Assembly: GCA_029204225.1 (NCBI GenBank)
Contig: CM055092.1
Location: forward strand, 100,840,433 to 100,904,432
DNA length: 64,000 bases
Reading direction: 5' to 3'
Origin: Diphasiastrum complanatum
Lineage: Eukaryota; Streptophyta; Lycopodiopsida; Lycopodiales; Lycopodiaceae
The notes beneath the pieces are model-generated. The model worked only from the letters and a program-made list of their open reading frames with translations, was not told where the DNA came from and did no database searches. Shown here piece after piece: positions 46,801-57,699 of the stretch. Every line of letters begins with the position of its first letter. Position 1 is the first letter of the stretch. Both the position numbers and the translations under genes were made by a program.

Positions 46801-47813
46801 TGATTCAGGCCAGCTACGTCCCGTGTCATGGTGGTCGAAGTTTGGGGTTGATGTCCCCAAATTGCGTCGCCTTGCCATCATGATTCTCTCATAGGACTGC
46901 ACTGCAGTCGCTTGTGAGAGGAACTGGAGTGTCCATTCCATGATTCACACGAAGAAGAGGAATTGACTATCACCAGCGCAGTTGGAGAGGTTGGTGTACG
47001 TACACGCCAACCTGAGACTTTTGGGTAGAATCCAGACCACCGCAGAGCCTATCCAGGTAGCTTGTACACCATAAATTATAATTTCTAAATTCTAACATGT
47101 GATCCATCATCCCAGGCAATTAGTAGATACTATAATACTAAATAGATCATATTACATACTACATACTACATACTAGATACTAGACTGTATTATGTAGCTA
47201 GATTTTAACTTCTGTCGGGACTCGGGCCTCGGGCCTCCAAATTTTGTCTTGATTTCAATGTGCATTGTGACATGTGAGTAGGTTAATCCCGATCTGATCG
47301 ATGTGGCAAAGGTTCCAGAGTTGCCACCGAGAGACCAGTCAGAGGAGGACGTGTACGCATTCCTCCATGAGGAGGCCATGCAAAGTGCAGGTGAGAAATT
47401 AGGATTGTCTAAGGTGACAGGTCTTGAATTAAATTTTCGAAGTTTGAAGTTAATTATTATCGTAAATTGTAATTTACTGATTTGCAGGCAATAACACGTT
47501 TGTGCCTCTTTGTGTGCACTGTGCAGGGCCTGTCACTCGAGCAGAGCGTAGGAGGGCAGGAGAGGCCAGCAGCTCCCGTGCTCATAGCCCCCAGGACGAG
47601 TCTGAGTTTGAGTCTGAGGCATCGTCAGGGTCAGGGTCGTTAGAGGAGGAGTATGAGGATGAGGAGTCCGAGGAGGGCGGGGATGAGGATGAGGGGCATC
47701 ATACCTCTGCCTTCGATGAGGATTTCGCAACTGAGCCTACCACTCGAGAGGCCACAGCAGGCTCCACAACACCACCAGCTAGTGGGAGGAGACTCAGGCA
47801 TAGGAGAGCTTAG
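43824..47813 (+). pseudogene. hAT transposase gene, nine exons, inactive
   Basis: Exons by splice sites and phase: 43824-44073, 44238-44741, 45068-45263, 45506-45757, 46015-46259, 46393-46649, 46809-47056, 47282-47390, 47527-47813. All introns have GT-AG ends and the phase fits at every junction except a frameshift inside exon 2 (about 44640). Exon 1 is a BED zinc finger (PLWDHV ... TGGPTRIKAHLL ... APC) in which the second metal-binding Cys is Tyr (CRYYHQ). Exons 3-4 hold the RNase H-like catalytic core (IISDGWSD, VVTDNASNCV, FWTPCAAHCLDL). Exon 7 has the C-terminal dimerisation block (ACERNWSVHSMIHTKKRN). Exon 9 is an acidic tail. Stops lie at 46054, 46225, 46592, 46892 and 46964. Start: first ATG after ACC, in front of the BED finger. 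Confidence 0.9.
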
Positions 47814-48470
47814 AGTGCTCACTGCAGCCTGGGAGATGATTGTAGTATGTACATTAGATCATTGTAGTTACTAGTTACTAGTCTGTAGATGACACTACGA
47901 TGTTCATGTCACCAGATGAGCATTGACTCTTGAGCTGTTTAGTATTTATAGTGTAGTATGTACTATGTACACATCATGATTTATCATCAGACACATCGCA
48001 CATGTTATGAATCATGATTCATGAATCATGATATATCATGGATTCTAGAATCTAGTTTCAAGTTTCAAGTTTCTGATTCCTAAAGTTTAGTGTTAACTGT
48101 AGTATGTACTATGTAGTCTGTTTAAGTTTTAACTCTAGTATGTACTATGTAGTCTGTTTAAACTTGGGTCATAATTTCTGTAAATTCTGTTTTGAAAATT
48201 GAATCTTGATACGACAGGTCACACCGTCAGAAGAGATTTGATTATCCTGAATTATGATATCTGTAAATTTAGAGGAAGATTGAAATTGTTTACCTATTAA
48301 AATTTAAGTATCTATACTATCAATGAATGCTTGACTTTTTTTTTGAAGAATTGGAAAAAAAAGGTTCGAACCGTTTTCCGATTCGAACCTGGCCTGGCGG
48401 TTCGAGCCTCAAAGAATTGGTTCGAACCGGCCGGTTCGAATCAACCTGTTCGAATCGGGATGCAACCTTG

Positions 48471-49126
48471 CCTTCCACCCACTTATTCATCTACGGTACC
48501 CATGCTTACCCAAGCACCCATGTACACATTTGATCCCATTTACATGCCACTATATTGGTAGTCCCTGGCTTCACTTTTACACTCCTTTCCTCATGATAGT
48601 CCAGTCGACACCCAGGTTGCTTTTCTCACCACCTCTCTCCACTCAGCCACATCACTAACCCTCCCCACAAAACCCCATCCCAAAAAGACTCGACGCACAC
48701 CTCGACAATTGCACCCTCCATGGTATGATACCGAGTGCCGTTCTCTTCACCAGTCAGTAACCTATTCACGTATCCATGCCCACATTTGCTTCGATCTTCC
48801 TGAAGCTCCTACCATCGTGTTCTCCGCCGTAAGAAGCGTTCCTATGATGATTCTGAAGGGAAACGTCTTTCGACCTTCTTTTCAGTTCCGCTTTTTGGCG
48901 TGAGTTCATTCCTCGCTCTCCACCACCTCTCCTAGAGGACCTCCACATCTGCACTGATTATGCTACTAGCTTGTATACCGTCCCTACTGACTCACCTATC
49001 TCTATATCTCCACTCATTGCTCATCCAGAGACTGGATGCATTGAGGACCCTGGTCATGCCACGCAACTTAGATTCGGGGCTATCACATTGCCTCAGATTT
49101 ACACTGGGACAGCTCAGGGTGTCTTC
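48471..49126 (+). pseudogene. LINE-1A fragment: endonuclease end and linker
   Basis: The LINE ORF2 reading continues from before the hAT: PPTYSSTVPMLTQ, then DTQVAFLTTSLHSATS and PWYDTECRSLH (about 48712), the usual region between endonuclease and RT. A Lys/Arg-rich stretch (RRKKRSYDD, about 48825) and LYTVPTDSPISIS (about 48975) follow. Near 49030 the text jumps to sequence that in LINE-1B lies just before the C-terminal zinc finger (58850), so the whole RT domain is deleted. It ends at the gypsy insertion, whose target duplication TCTTC is 49122-49126. Confidence 0.75.
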
Positions 49127-49577
49127 AGTTATGGACTCGGCTCATTACATTCGCCATGTCCATTTACATTTACTTTACTTTATGCATAGGCAGGCTTTGG
49201 GCCCTTATTTATTCATTATTTGACATTTAGACTATATGGTTGGCCTTGGGCCCTATTATTGACATTTAGACCGTATTATTGGCCTTGGGCCCTATGATTC
49301 ACTATATTGGTTATTTGGTCATATTACTGAGAGTGGGGGCCTTCTTGGAGGGCGCACTATTTTCCCTCTCAGTTTGTCCCTAGCCACTGGAAGCTTCCTT
49401 TTAGGGCTTCCTCTTCGCTATAAGTAGGGATTCTGTGTCATTTGTTACTTGGCTTATGATATGATCTCCTTCTTTAGTCTCTTTAAGCTTTCTCTCTCCT
49501 GCTTTCTAGGGTTAAGTCTTGCTTATGTGATGCTTTCATAGATTAAATCTAGATCAGCCGTGGCTACGTTCATAACT
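49127..49577 (+). repeat. 5' LTR of the 7.7-kb gypsy
   Basis: It carries GGCTATAAGT-like promoter text (CGCTATAAGTAGG here, about 49418) and repeated GGCCTTGGGCCCTAT phrases. It ends CATAACT against the PBS. Confidence 0.95.
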
Positions 49578-49591
49578 TGGTATCAGAGAAC
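49578..49591 (+). promoter_or_regulatory. Primer-binding site of the 7.7-kb gypsy
   Basis: TGGTATCAGAGAAC directly follows the LTR; the first eleven bases match the initiator tRNA-Met complement. Confidence 0.85.
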
Positions 49592-50597
49592 TTTCCTGAG
49601 CATCGCCATTGAGCAGATTTTTCTCTCACAGGAGGGCGCCCATCTTCAGCTTGGATCTTCACCATTTTTCAGCCGGACCTTCAGCATTTCTCCACACTTG
49701 TCTTGCAGATTTTCACGACGGATCGGAGGAGGACAGGCGCCCACTTGCTGCCCATTTCTAGTGCCCTCTTGCTGGCTGCCTACTGCTGCATTTTCAGCCT
49801 TTTTCCTCCCCTATTTTGGGCGCCCTACTGCCTCCTATTTGCTGCCCTATTGGGCGCCCTCATGCTTGCTGACCAGCGCCCTACTGCTCCTTCCTTTGCT
49901 GAAAATTTCCCCTTTTTGCTGCCCCTATTCGCCACCTTCCATCAGCCACTCCTAGCACCCTACCAACCCATCTTTTTGATCCAATTTTTTTTTGCCGTTT
50001 ACTACCTCTCTTGGACGCCCACACTCCACCATAGCTGGCGCCCTACCTCCGCCTCAATTTCAGCTCACCCCTCCTACACTGCTGTCAGTGTTCGCAACGC
50101 TACCCCGGACAATACAAACACGCCTAGATGCTTAGAAAGCCACTCCCACCCAACTTCATCGCGCATCGGGATTGCTCCCCGTCTTTATCGCAAACTTTTT
50201 TTTTACCCTTGAAGGGCGATCTCTGATTTTTCAGCCTTGTTTCCTCGCTGCCCATACCTCCTTTTTGTTATCACTTCCTTTCCTTGGCTGCTCCCTTTCC
50301 AGCCCCATAGTCCATTATTGTTTCCCATACTTTTACCCACTGTTTACTCCACGTTGTCGGGCCCTTAGCATCTTTTTTGGAGGCTGCCCGGTACCTCGAC
50401 ATATCGCCGCTATTTTTCAGCTCACTTCTGGTTGCGGTTACGAGGTATTTCTTACTTAGTTGTCCTTTCCGTTCATCTTACATCGCGAGTTCTATTGTGT
50501 CTTTTCATTGGCGTGCCTGTTGTGACGACTTATGTCCTCTCCTTCAGTTCGTCCAATTGTTTAGCACATTTCTTTTCTCGCTTACTTTTTCTTCCTC
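49592..50597 (+). other. Leader of the gypsy element, pyrimidine-rich
   Basis: About 1 kb rich in C and T with repeated GCGCCCTA and TGCTGCCC words. Open frames here change phase and show no domain; it is the untranslated region before gag. Confidence 0.6.
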
Positions 50598-52160
50598 ATG
50601 ACTAGCTCACCCACTACACCTGCGAGTCATTCCGGACCTTTAGATGAACAGTTTGCTGATATGCGTGACTCTCTTACTCTCCTCAGTAGTCATTTTGACC
50701 AAATGATGACCGGTTTTACCACTCTACAGACCGGCTTTGCCACTATGCAGTCACAGATTGATTCCTTACAGCCACATGGACCTGGCAAAGCCCCTGTTCA
50801 TTCATCATTTGGGTCTCCATTTGGACTTCCATCCTCGTCTGCTTCCTTTGGCGGTGGGCCTCATTTTCCACCTAACCCACCACCCGGTTTTCCACGTCCT
50901 ACAGCTCCTGAGTCACATTTTCCATGACATCTAGCTCCTGAGCCACATTTTGCTCGAGATTTTCGTGATCGGGTACAGCTTGCCACCTATTCTGGTTCCT
51001 CTGACGGGAACTTGTTAGAGAATTGGTTTGCAAAGCTTGATACTTATTTTCAGATTTACCCTAAGACTGATCCTCAGAAGATCCAGTTAGCCGCCTTACA
51101 TTTAGATGGACGTGCTGCCACTTGGTGGCGGGTCTACCGACTTGACCCTGATCGGGACGGTCTCCAGTTATGGCCTACCTTTCGTCGTGATCTTTGTCAT
51201 GCTATGATTGGCCCTCAGTGGCTGAGCCGCCAGCGTGATATATTTCGTAGTCTTACTCAGACTGGTGATCTTTCTTCCTATACAGATCAGTTTATGGACC
51301 TTTCCTACCTCTTTACAGATCTTCAGCCCACCGAGCTTATTTCTCGCTACATTGCTGGACTTCGTGGTGCTCTACGATACGATGTCTCTTCTTTCCGTCC
51401 ACCCACACTTGTTGAGGCCATGTCCCTTGCTAGTACTTTACAGCATAAGTACCCTGATCCTGCTCCCTTTCGCTTTTCCCGACCCCGTCCATCTCTTTCA
51501 CCTCTACCATCTCCGGCCCCATCTGCCCCATCCACTGTCGTCCCGACCTCTTCTCTTACTTCTCCCGCTCCTCGCCCTCCGCCTCCTCTTCCTGCTTTTG
51601 TCCGACGTTACACGTCTGCAGAGTTCGCTGACATTCAGCAGAAGCGTCTTTGCTTTCGTTGTAAGAGTCCTGACCACATTGCCCGTGATTGCCGCCAGCC
51701 CCTGCCTACTTCTACTGCTGTTTTCTACCATGAGGGCACTACCCCAGATGAGTCCGATATCTACATTCATATATCTGATGAGCCTAATCGATCTCCTGAG
51801 CCTTCTACTGATTTACTTCCTGCTACTTGCCATGCTCAGCTTGCTTATGCTACCTGGACAAGGTGCCCCGGTCCTCGCTCCATTCGGCTACGTGTGCGCA
51901 TTACTGGTCGTGAGTATATTGCTTTAGTTGATACCGGCAACACTCATTCCTTTATCAGCAGTTATGTTCTCAGCCGGATACGCGCTTCACCTATTCCTGC
52001 TCCACAGCCTCTCACAGTCGAGGTTGCCAGTTCTCACTCATTTCCTAGTTCTCAGATGTTTCAGGGATTATCCTACCGCATTGGTGATTTTTCTGGACAG
52101 GTAGATCTTTATATCATTCCTCTGGAGCGCTATGACTGCGTCCTGGTTCTGCTCCTCCCT
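50598..52160 (+). pseudogene. Gypsy gag and aspartic protease
   Basis: Gag starts at ATG 50598 (MTSSPTTPASHSG) and is read in one frame except for a TGA at 50925, probably from a CGA Arg codon. The retrotrans_gag domain lies at about 51000-51450 (LENWFAKLDTYFQIYP, AATWWRVY). A Pro/Ser-rich linker follows, then a zinc knuckle CFRCKSPDHIARDC at 51651. The retropepsin has ALVDTGNTHSFI (catalytic D-T-G at 51930) and ends with YDCVL. A deletion then removes the protease C-terminus and the linker to RT (about 52150), shifting the frame. Gag forms the particle and the protease cuts the polyprotein. Confidence 0.92.
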
Positions 52161-53573
52161 CCCGGCCTCCTTACCGTATGTCTAAGTCTGAGCGTGATGA
52201 GGTTGAGCTTCAGATTACTGCTTTACTAGATCAGGGCCTTATTGTTCCTAGTCACAGTCCTTTTGGTGCCCCTGTTCTCCTTGTCAGTAAGAAAGATGGT
52301 TCCAAACGCCTCTGCATTGATTATCGTGCCCTCAATAAGTTGACCATCCGTAACCAGTATCCTAATCCTCACATGGATGATCTCTTTGACCAGTTAGGCA
52401 CCTCTCATCTTTTCTCTAAGATAGACTTACGTTCCGGCTATCGCCAGATTAGGATGCATCCTTCGGACGAACACAAGACTGCGTTTCGTACCCATCTTGG
52501 TTTGTATGAGTTTCGTGTTCTTCCTTTTGGTGTTACTAATGGTCCACCTACGTTCCAGAATGTGATGAATAACATCATGCGTCCTCTCCTTGGTCGTTGT
52601 GTTTTAGTTTATTTTGATGATATTCTTGTTTTTAGTAAGACTCTTGATGAGCATGTGTTACATCTTTCATCTATTTTTCAATTGCTTGTTCATCACCAGT
52701 TGTTTGCTAAACTTTCTAAGTGTTCCTTTGCTGTTGTTGAGATTGAGTTTTTAGGATTTCTCATTCGTGATGGTTCGGGCAATCGCTGATTGGCCTGTTC
52801 CCACAGATGTCCACCATGTTCGTATGTTTTTTGGTCTCGCTACTCACCTTCGTCGTCCTGTTCCTCACTTTGCCACTGTGGCTGCCCCTCTTCATGCCCT
52901 TTTGAAGAAGTCTAGTGCTTTTGTTTGGACTTCTGATTGTCAGTTCGCCTTTGACACTCTTCGTCGTGCTGTTGTGGAGACCTCTGTCCTGTGTTTACCA
53001 CAGTTTGATCAAAAATTTATTGTTGAGACCGATGCTAGTAATGTTGGTTTGGGTGCCTTGCTTCGTCAGTCTCAGTGTATTATTGCTTATGAGTCGCGTC
53101 GTTTACGCTCTTATGAGCAACGTTATTCTGTCCATGAGAAAGAGCTTCTTGCCATTATCTATGCTCTTAAGAAGTGGCACCATTACCTGTACCGTGTTCC
53201 TTTTGATATCGTTACTGATCATCAGTCCTTACATTATCTCTTCTCCCAGCGTGATCTTAGTGATCGTCAGTTTCATTGGTTGCAGTTTTTACAATCTTTT
53301 GATTTTTCTATTTTGTATTGTCCTGGTCGTGCTAACACTGCTGCTGACGCATTGTCTAGACTTCCTGCTTTATTGAATACCCTTGTTGCCACGATCCCTT
53401 CCTGGTTTGATGATCTTCCATCTGCTTATCTTACATGTTCTGATTTTCGTGATGTTTATAGTTCTGCTCCACCTATGTCGTCTTCACCTCATCAAGCTTA
53501 TTCCATTGTTGACCACCGTCTTTATCATTATGGTTCTCTTTGTATTCCTAGTTCTTTGGGTATCCGTTCTTAG
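52161..53573 (+). pseudogene. Gypsy reverse transcriptase and RNase H
   Basis: RT (52178-52789) is complete in its palm: APVLLVSKKDGS, LCIDYRALNKLT, FSKIDLRSGY, LPFGVTNGP and catalytic Y-F-D-D at 52610. A small deletion with frameshift near 52775 removes the segment after FLGFLI; the frame resumes at RAIADWPVPTDVHHVRMFFGL, given as location. RNase H follows with the acidic residues in ETDASNVGLG, HEKELLAI and VTDHQSL, ending at ADALSRLP. A TAG at 53571 separates it from integrase. The two domains would copy the RNA template and remove it from the hybrid. GAPV and the F-A-K-L-S-K-C-S-F block place it among gypsy elements with a chromodomain. Confidence 0.93.
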
Positions 53574-55103
53574 TTGTTGTCGGATGCTCATTCGTCCCCA
53601 GTTGGGGGTCATTTTGGTTTTCAGAAGTCTTATGCTCGTCTTAAGGATCATTTCTATTGGCCATCCCTTAGGAAAGAGCTTGTTGTACTTATTCGGACCT
53701 GTCCTTTCTGCTTACGTAATAAGTACTCCCGTGCTAAGTCCGCTGGTTTGCTTCAGAGTTGGCCTATTCCTCACCGCCAGTGGACTGATATTTCTATGGA
53801 CTTCATCATTGGCCTTCCCCGCACCCGTCGTGGTCACGATTCATGTATGGTGGTAGTTGACAGGTTCTCGAAACAGGCACATTTCATACCCGTCCGCAGT
53901 ACTATCACAGCAGAGCAATGTGCACGCTTGTTCCTTTCAGAGATATTTCGCCTACATGGGTTTCCTCGTACTATCCTTTCTGATCGGGATAGTAAGTTTA
54001 CATCATTGTTCTGGACAGAGCTTATGCGTATATTGGATGTACAGCTTTTTATGGGGTCTGCTTATCATTCTACTTCTGATGGGCAGTCTGAGGTCCTTAA
54101 CAGGATTCTTGAGGATTATTTGCGCCATTTTGTTACTCCTTCAGGGAAGGATTGGGATCAGCACTTATGTTTGGCAGAGTATAGCTATAACAGCTCTGTT
54201 AGTACCAGCACCGGCGTTGCACCATTTTTATTATCTCATGGTTATGCACCTCTTTTACCTGGTATTCCTCTTCCTCCCGAGGATACACCTGTGACATTGT
54301 CTTCATTTCTATCAGGTGCTCGCGAGCTTATTCTCCAGGCCAGTTCCCATTTGCAGCAGGTCCAGCAACGTTATCAGGCTTCAGTTGATCGTCATCGACG
54401 TCATGTTGAGTTTCATGTTGGTGATATGGTATATCTACGCCTACGGTTTGCACGTCATCATTTTATTCAGGGCCATGCTTCTACTGAGAAGCTTGCACCA
54501 CGTTATTATGGGCCTTATTGTATATTGGAGGTTCTTAGTCCAGTTACATATCGTCTTCAGCTTCCTACTTCCACACGTGCCTGTGATATATTCCATGTCA
54601 GTTTATTACGTGCTGCTATTGAGGATGATGCTCCTCGTGATGCTGAGTTTCCTACTGCACCGGATCTCTTTCCTTTATTACTTGCTGCTATCCTTCAGGT
54701 GCGTTTGCATCATAGTCGATGCCGCCGGCAGATTCAGTTCCTAGTTGTAATAGATCCTAACACCACAGTAGGGCAAACACTAACTGATCCACCCAACCTT
54801 GCCTACTCCCTGATATAGAGTAAGCCCCTCCTAGCCCAGTGTGAGGACTGGTAGCATGCTACTGCCAAGTGTCGGCCACGTGGCACTGACGTGGCCGACT
54901 GCACGTCGGGACCCAACTGGGGGCCCTATCCTGCTGACAGGGTCCCTAGGCTGTGGTAGGCCCGCCATGGCTATGGACCGTGCTGGGGCACACTACTCAC
55001 ACTGTCTTGCCCTGTTGGTCATGTACGCTGGACACGACCCTGACTGTGGTATCTGACCTATCTGTGTTCTCTAGGGTTCGGCACTGGTTACGAGCTCGTA
55101 ACA

Positions 55104-55118
55104 CTCCCTCCTCCTTAA
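55104..55118 (-). promoter_or_regulatory. Polypurine tract of the small gypsy
   Basis: On the minus strand AAGGAGGAGGGAG directly precedes TGTTACGAG. Confidence 0.85.
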
Positions 55119-55867
55119 GAACCGTCTTGGTCCTCTAAGACAAAGTCTGGAAAAATCTTGCGAAGGACGCTGCCTCTTTCCCAAGTGGCATTCTCAACAG
55201 GCTGATCATTCCACTTAACCAGATATTCTCGGTATAGAGTATGACGAGTCTGCGTCTCTCTACTATCAAGAATTTCCTCTGGTTCATGTGGAGGTTGTTG
55301 AGGATCCAATGGGAGAACTAGAACACTGTCCCCTACCAGATTATCTGATCTGGTTAAGGCTTTTCGTAACTGACTTATATGAAAAACTGGAAAAACCTTA
55401 CTGCTGTGTGGGAGTTCTAGTTCATAGGTGACCTCGCCTAGTCTCCTACTGATGGTAAAGGGACCACAATACCTTGGAGACAACTTAGCACACACTCCTG
55501 ATTTGAGGGTTTTAGAGTCAACTGGGACTCTCAAGTAGACTCTCTCACCAGTGGAGAACTGCACATCCCGTCTGTGTGGATCTGCATAATGCCTGGCTCG
55601 ATCCTGGGATTGTCTAATGCTACGCTTAGCATGTTCTATCATCTGGTTTAGGTCTTCTAAAAAGTTTCTGGCTGCTTCAACTTTTTCTTGTTTAAACCCT
55701 ACAGCTGTGGGTGAGCGTGGCTGAAAACCGTACATCAGCATAAATGGGCTGTATCCCGTAGCTGAATGTTTGGTACTGTTGTAAGCAAACTCTAATATCG
55801 AGAGATACTCCTCCAGTGTAATAGATCCTAACACCACAGTAGGGCAAACACTAACTGATCCACCCAA
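55115..55867 (-). pseudogene. Integrase C-terminus and chromodomain of the small gypsy
   Basis: The minus-strand frame, open for 250 codons, begins inside the LTR, so the natural start is absent. It shows the end of the integrase core (EFAYNSTKHSATGYSPF, about residues 27-43), the GPY/F module (LSPRYCGPFTI, VTYELELP, VFHISQLRK) and a chromodomain (REYLVKWNDQPVENATWE), ending in EDQDGS. The three catalytic acidic residues are missing, so it cannot integrate DNA. GPY/F plus chromodomain could in principle still bind chromatin if expressed. It differs clearly in sequence from the host gypsy, so it belongs to another family. Confidence 0.92.
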
Positions 55868-56402
55868 CCTTGCCTACTCCCTGATATAGAGTAAGCCCCT
55901 CCTAGCCCAGTGTGAGGACTGGTAGCATGCTACTGCCAAGTGTCGGCCACGTGGCACTGACGTGGCCGACTGCACGTCGGGACCCAACTGGGGGCCCTAT
56001 CCTGCTGACAGGGTCCCTAGGCTGTGTTAGGCCCGCCATGGCTATGGACCGTGCTGGGGCACACTACTCACACTGTCTTGCCCTGTTGGTCATGTACGCT
56101 GGACACGACCCTGACTGTGGTATCTGACCTATCTGTGTTCTCTAGGGTTCGGCACTGGTTACGAGCTCGTAACACTAGTCCAGTGGGATGGTCGTCCTGT
56201 TAAGGAGGCCACATGGGAGCCTATTGATGTCTTTTATCATACACCGTCACTTGCGGATCAGGCTCGTGCTCTTGCCGCACTTGTTGATTCCTCTACATCA
56301 GTTGTTGCTCCAGTTGTTACTACACCAGATGCTGTTCCAGTTAATCCTCCAGGGCTTGCTGTTACTTGATCCAGTCCTTTATGGCAGTTGGGTCTTATTT
56401 TT

Positions 56403-56413
56403 GTGTCGGGGAG
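56403..56413 (+). promoter_or_regulatory. Polypurine tract of the 7.7-kb gypsy
   Basis: GTGTCGGGGAG directly precedes the 3' LTR start AGTTATGG. Confidence 0.75.
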
Positions 56414-56864
56414 AGTTATGGACTCGGCTCATTACATTCGCCATGTCCATTTACATTTACTTTACTTTATGCATAGGCAGGCTTTGGGCCCTTTTTTATT
56501 CATTATTTGACATTTAGACTATATGGTTGGCCTTGGGCCCTATTATTGACATTTAGACCATATTATTGGCCTTGGGCCCTATGATTCACTATATTGGTTA
56601 TTTGGTCATATTACTGAGAGTGGGGGCCTTCTTGGATGGCGCACTATTTTCCCTCTCAGTTTGGCCCTAGCCACTGGAAGCTTCCTTTTAGGGCTTCCTC
56701 TTGGCTATAAGTAGGGATTATGTGTCATTTGTTACTTGGCTTATGATATGATCTCCTTCTTTAGTCTCTTTAAGCTTTCTCTCTCCTGCTTTCTAGGGTT
56801 AAGTCTTGCTTATGTGATGCTTTCATAGATTAAATCTAGATCAGCCGTGGCTACGTTCATAACT
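56414..56864 (+). repeat. 3' LTR of the 7.7-kb gypsy
   Basis: Same length as the 5' LTR with six substitutions by eye. Followed directly by the target duplication TCTTC. Confidence 0.95.
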
Positions 56865-57625
56865 TCTTCTCATTAGCTAGCTATCGAGACTGGGAGGTTC
56901 CATGGTATTTCTAGAGAGGAGTTGATTTGCCAGTTATGCTCTATAGGTGAGGTGGAGTCTAAGGAGCACTTTATCTTTAGATGCTCTATATACTATGATA
57001 TCAGAGGGCGATATCATTGCCTGTTTCGAGACATGCCCACCACTCTATGCTCTCTCGTAACCTATGAGGACCCATGATGTGTCGCTCTGATGGTACGTGA
57101 GATGTTCATACTACGAAGAGATTTATACAGGACACCCCAGCAATTCACCTCACAGACATTGATTACTTCATTCTTTATTAGACGGAGATCGCGTGATTTA
57201 GTGCCTAAGGATGAGGATTATGACGACGACGAGGATGATAGCCGCTCACATGCTCATAGAGATCAGAGACAGTGTACTTCCCACCCTCATGTTACTACCA
57301 GGATCACTAGACATCCTACGCAGAGATGTACTACTACTACACATGCTCATGCTCACAGACGACGTCGGCAGGCTCCAGTGCTTCTCATGCTGTGGCTTGC
57401 ATTACATCTTTTTACAGCCTCAGCACAGCAACACAATCTTGACATCTTGACGTAGATCCATATCATTATTATGCACACACACTCTTGCATACGTTTTCTT
57501 TATGTACTAGCTGTTTTCTTTATTTCAGTTTTGGAGACGTTCTATGCACTCCCATGGTTACTACACACTTGACATGTACCTCATTAGTCTTATATGCCTT
57601 TTGGCATGGAAAAGACATTAATAGA

Positions 57626-57629
<4 letters not shown>
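56865..57629 (+). pseudogene. LINE-1A fragment: C-terminal zinc finger and 3' UTR
   Basis: The LINE continues after the gypsy: ETGRFHGISR-like text, then the C-terminal Cys/His motif ICQLCSIGEVESKEHFIFRC (C-x2-C-x12-H-x4-C, about 56935-56985). Frameshift and a TGA near 57075 follow, then the Asp-rich and His-rich tail (about 57200-57340). The 3' UTR is shared with LINE-1B, including GGCATGGAAAAGACATTAAT at 57604. The unit ends in the CT microsatellite. Confidence 0.85.

Positions 57630-57697
<68 letters not shown>
57630..57697. repeat. (CT)n tract at the LINE 3' end
   Basis: 68 bp of CT directly after the LINE 3' UTR (AGAGCTTTCTCT) and directly before the truncated start of LINE-1B. It takes the place of a poly(A) tail. 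Confidence 0.95.

Positions 57698-57699
<2 letters not shown>

Larger units (their letters stand above)
54746..56174 (-). mobile_element. Small gypsy derivative inside gypsy, 1429 bp
   Basis: Two 358-bp LTRs (54746-55103, 55817-56174) differ at one position by my count. They flank 713 bp. The 5-bp target duplication CTAGT is exact (54741-54745, 56175-56179). In its own orientation (minus) the 5' LTR is joined directly to integrase coding sequence with no PBS, leader, gag, protease, RT or RNase H. A polypurine tract precedes the 3' LTR. LTRs start TGTTACGAG and end TCTATTACA on the minus strand. Confidence 0.95.
53574..56358 (+). pseudogene. Gypsy integrase and chromodomain, split by insertion
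   Basis: The frame is open from 53574: HHCC zinc domain (H-S-S-P-V-G-G-H, then CPFCLRNK), and the DDE core with Asp in WTDISMDFI, Asp in LSDRDSKF and Glu in GQSEVLNR. The GPY/F region follows (PRYYGPYCILE), then the start of a chromodomain (RRQIQFLV at about 54740). There the smaller gypsy is inserted. After its target duplication the chromodomain resumes (QWDGRPVKEATWEP at about 56180) and the protein ends near 56358 in GLAVT. The chromodomain of such integrases directs insertion to chromatin marks. Without the insertion this part would be uninterrupted. Confidence 0.93.
49127..56864 (+). mobile_element. Ty3/gypsy chromovirus-type element, 7.7 kb
   Basis: Two 451-bp LTRs (49127-49577, 56414-56864) with AGTTATG...CATAACT ends, PBS, polypurine tract and gag-pol with a C-terminal chromodomain. 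The exact 5-bp target duplication TCTTC (49122-49126, 56865-56869) shows insertion into the LINE. The LTRs differ at six positions by my count, so the insertion is fairly recent. A smaller gypsy element is inserted in its chromodomain (54746-56174). Confidence 0.95.

Noticed and set aside
53383-54744. Leu/Ile-rich second-frame ORFs over the gypsy RNase H and integrase
   Set aside because: Shadows of the pol frame, which has all catalytic motifs.
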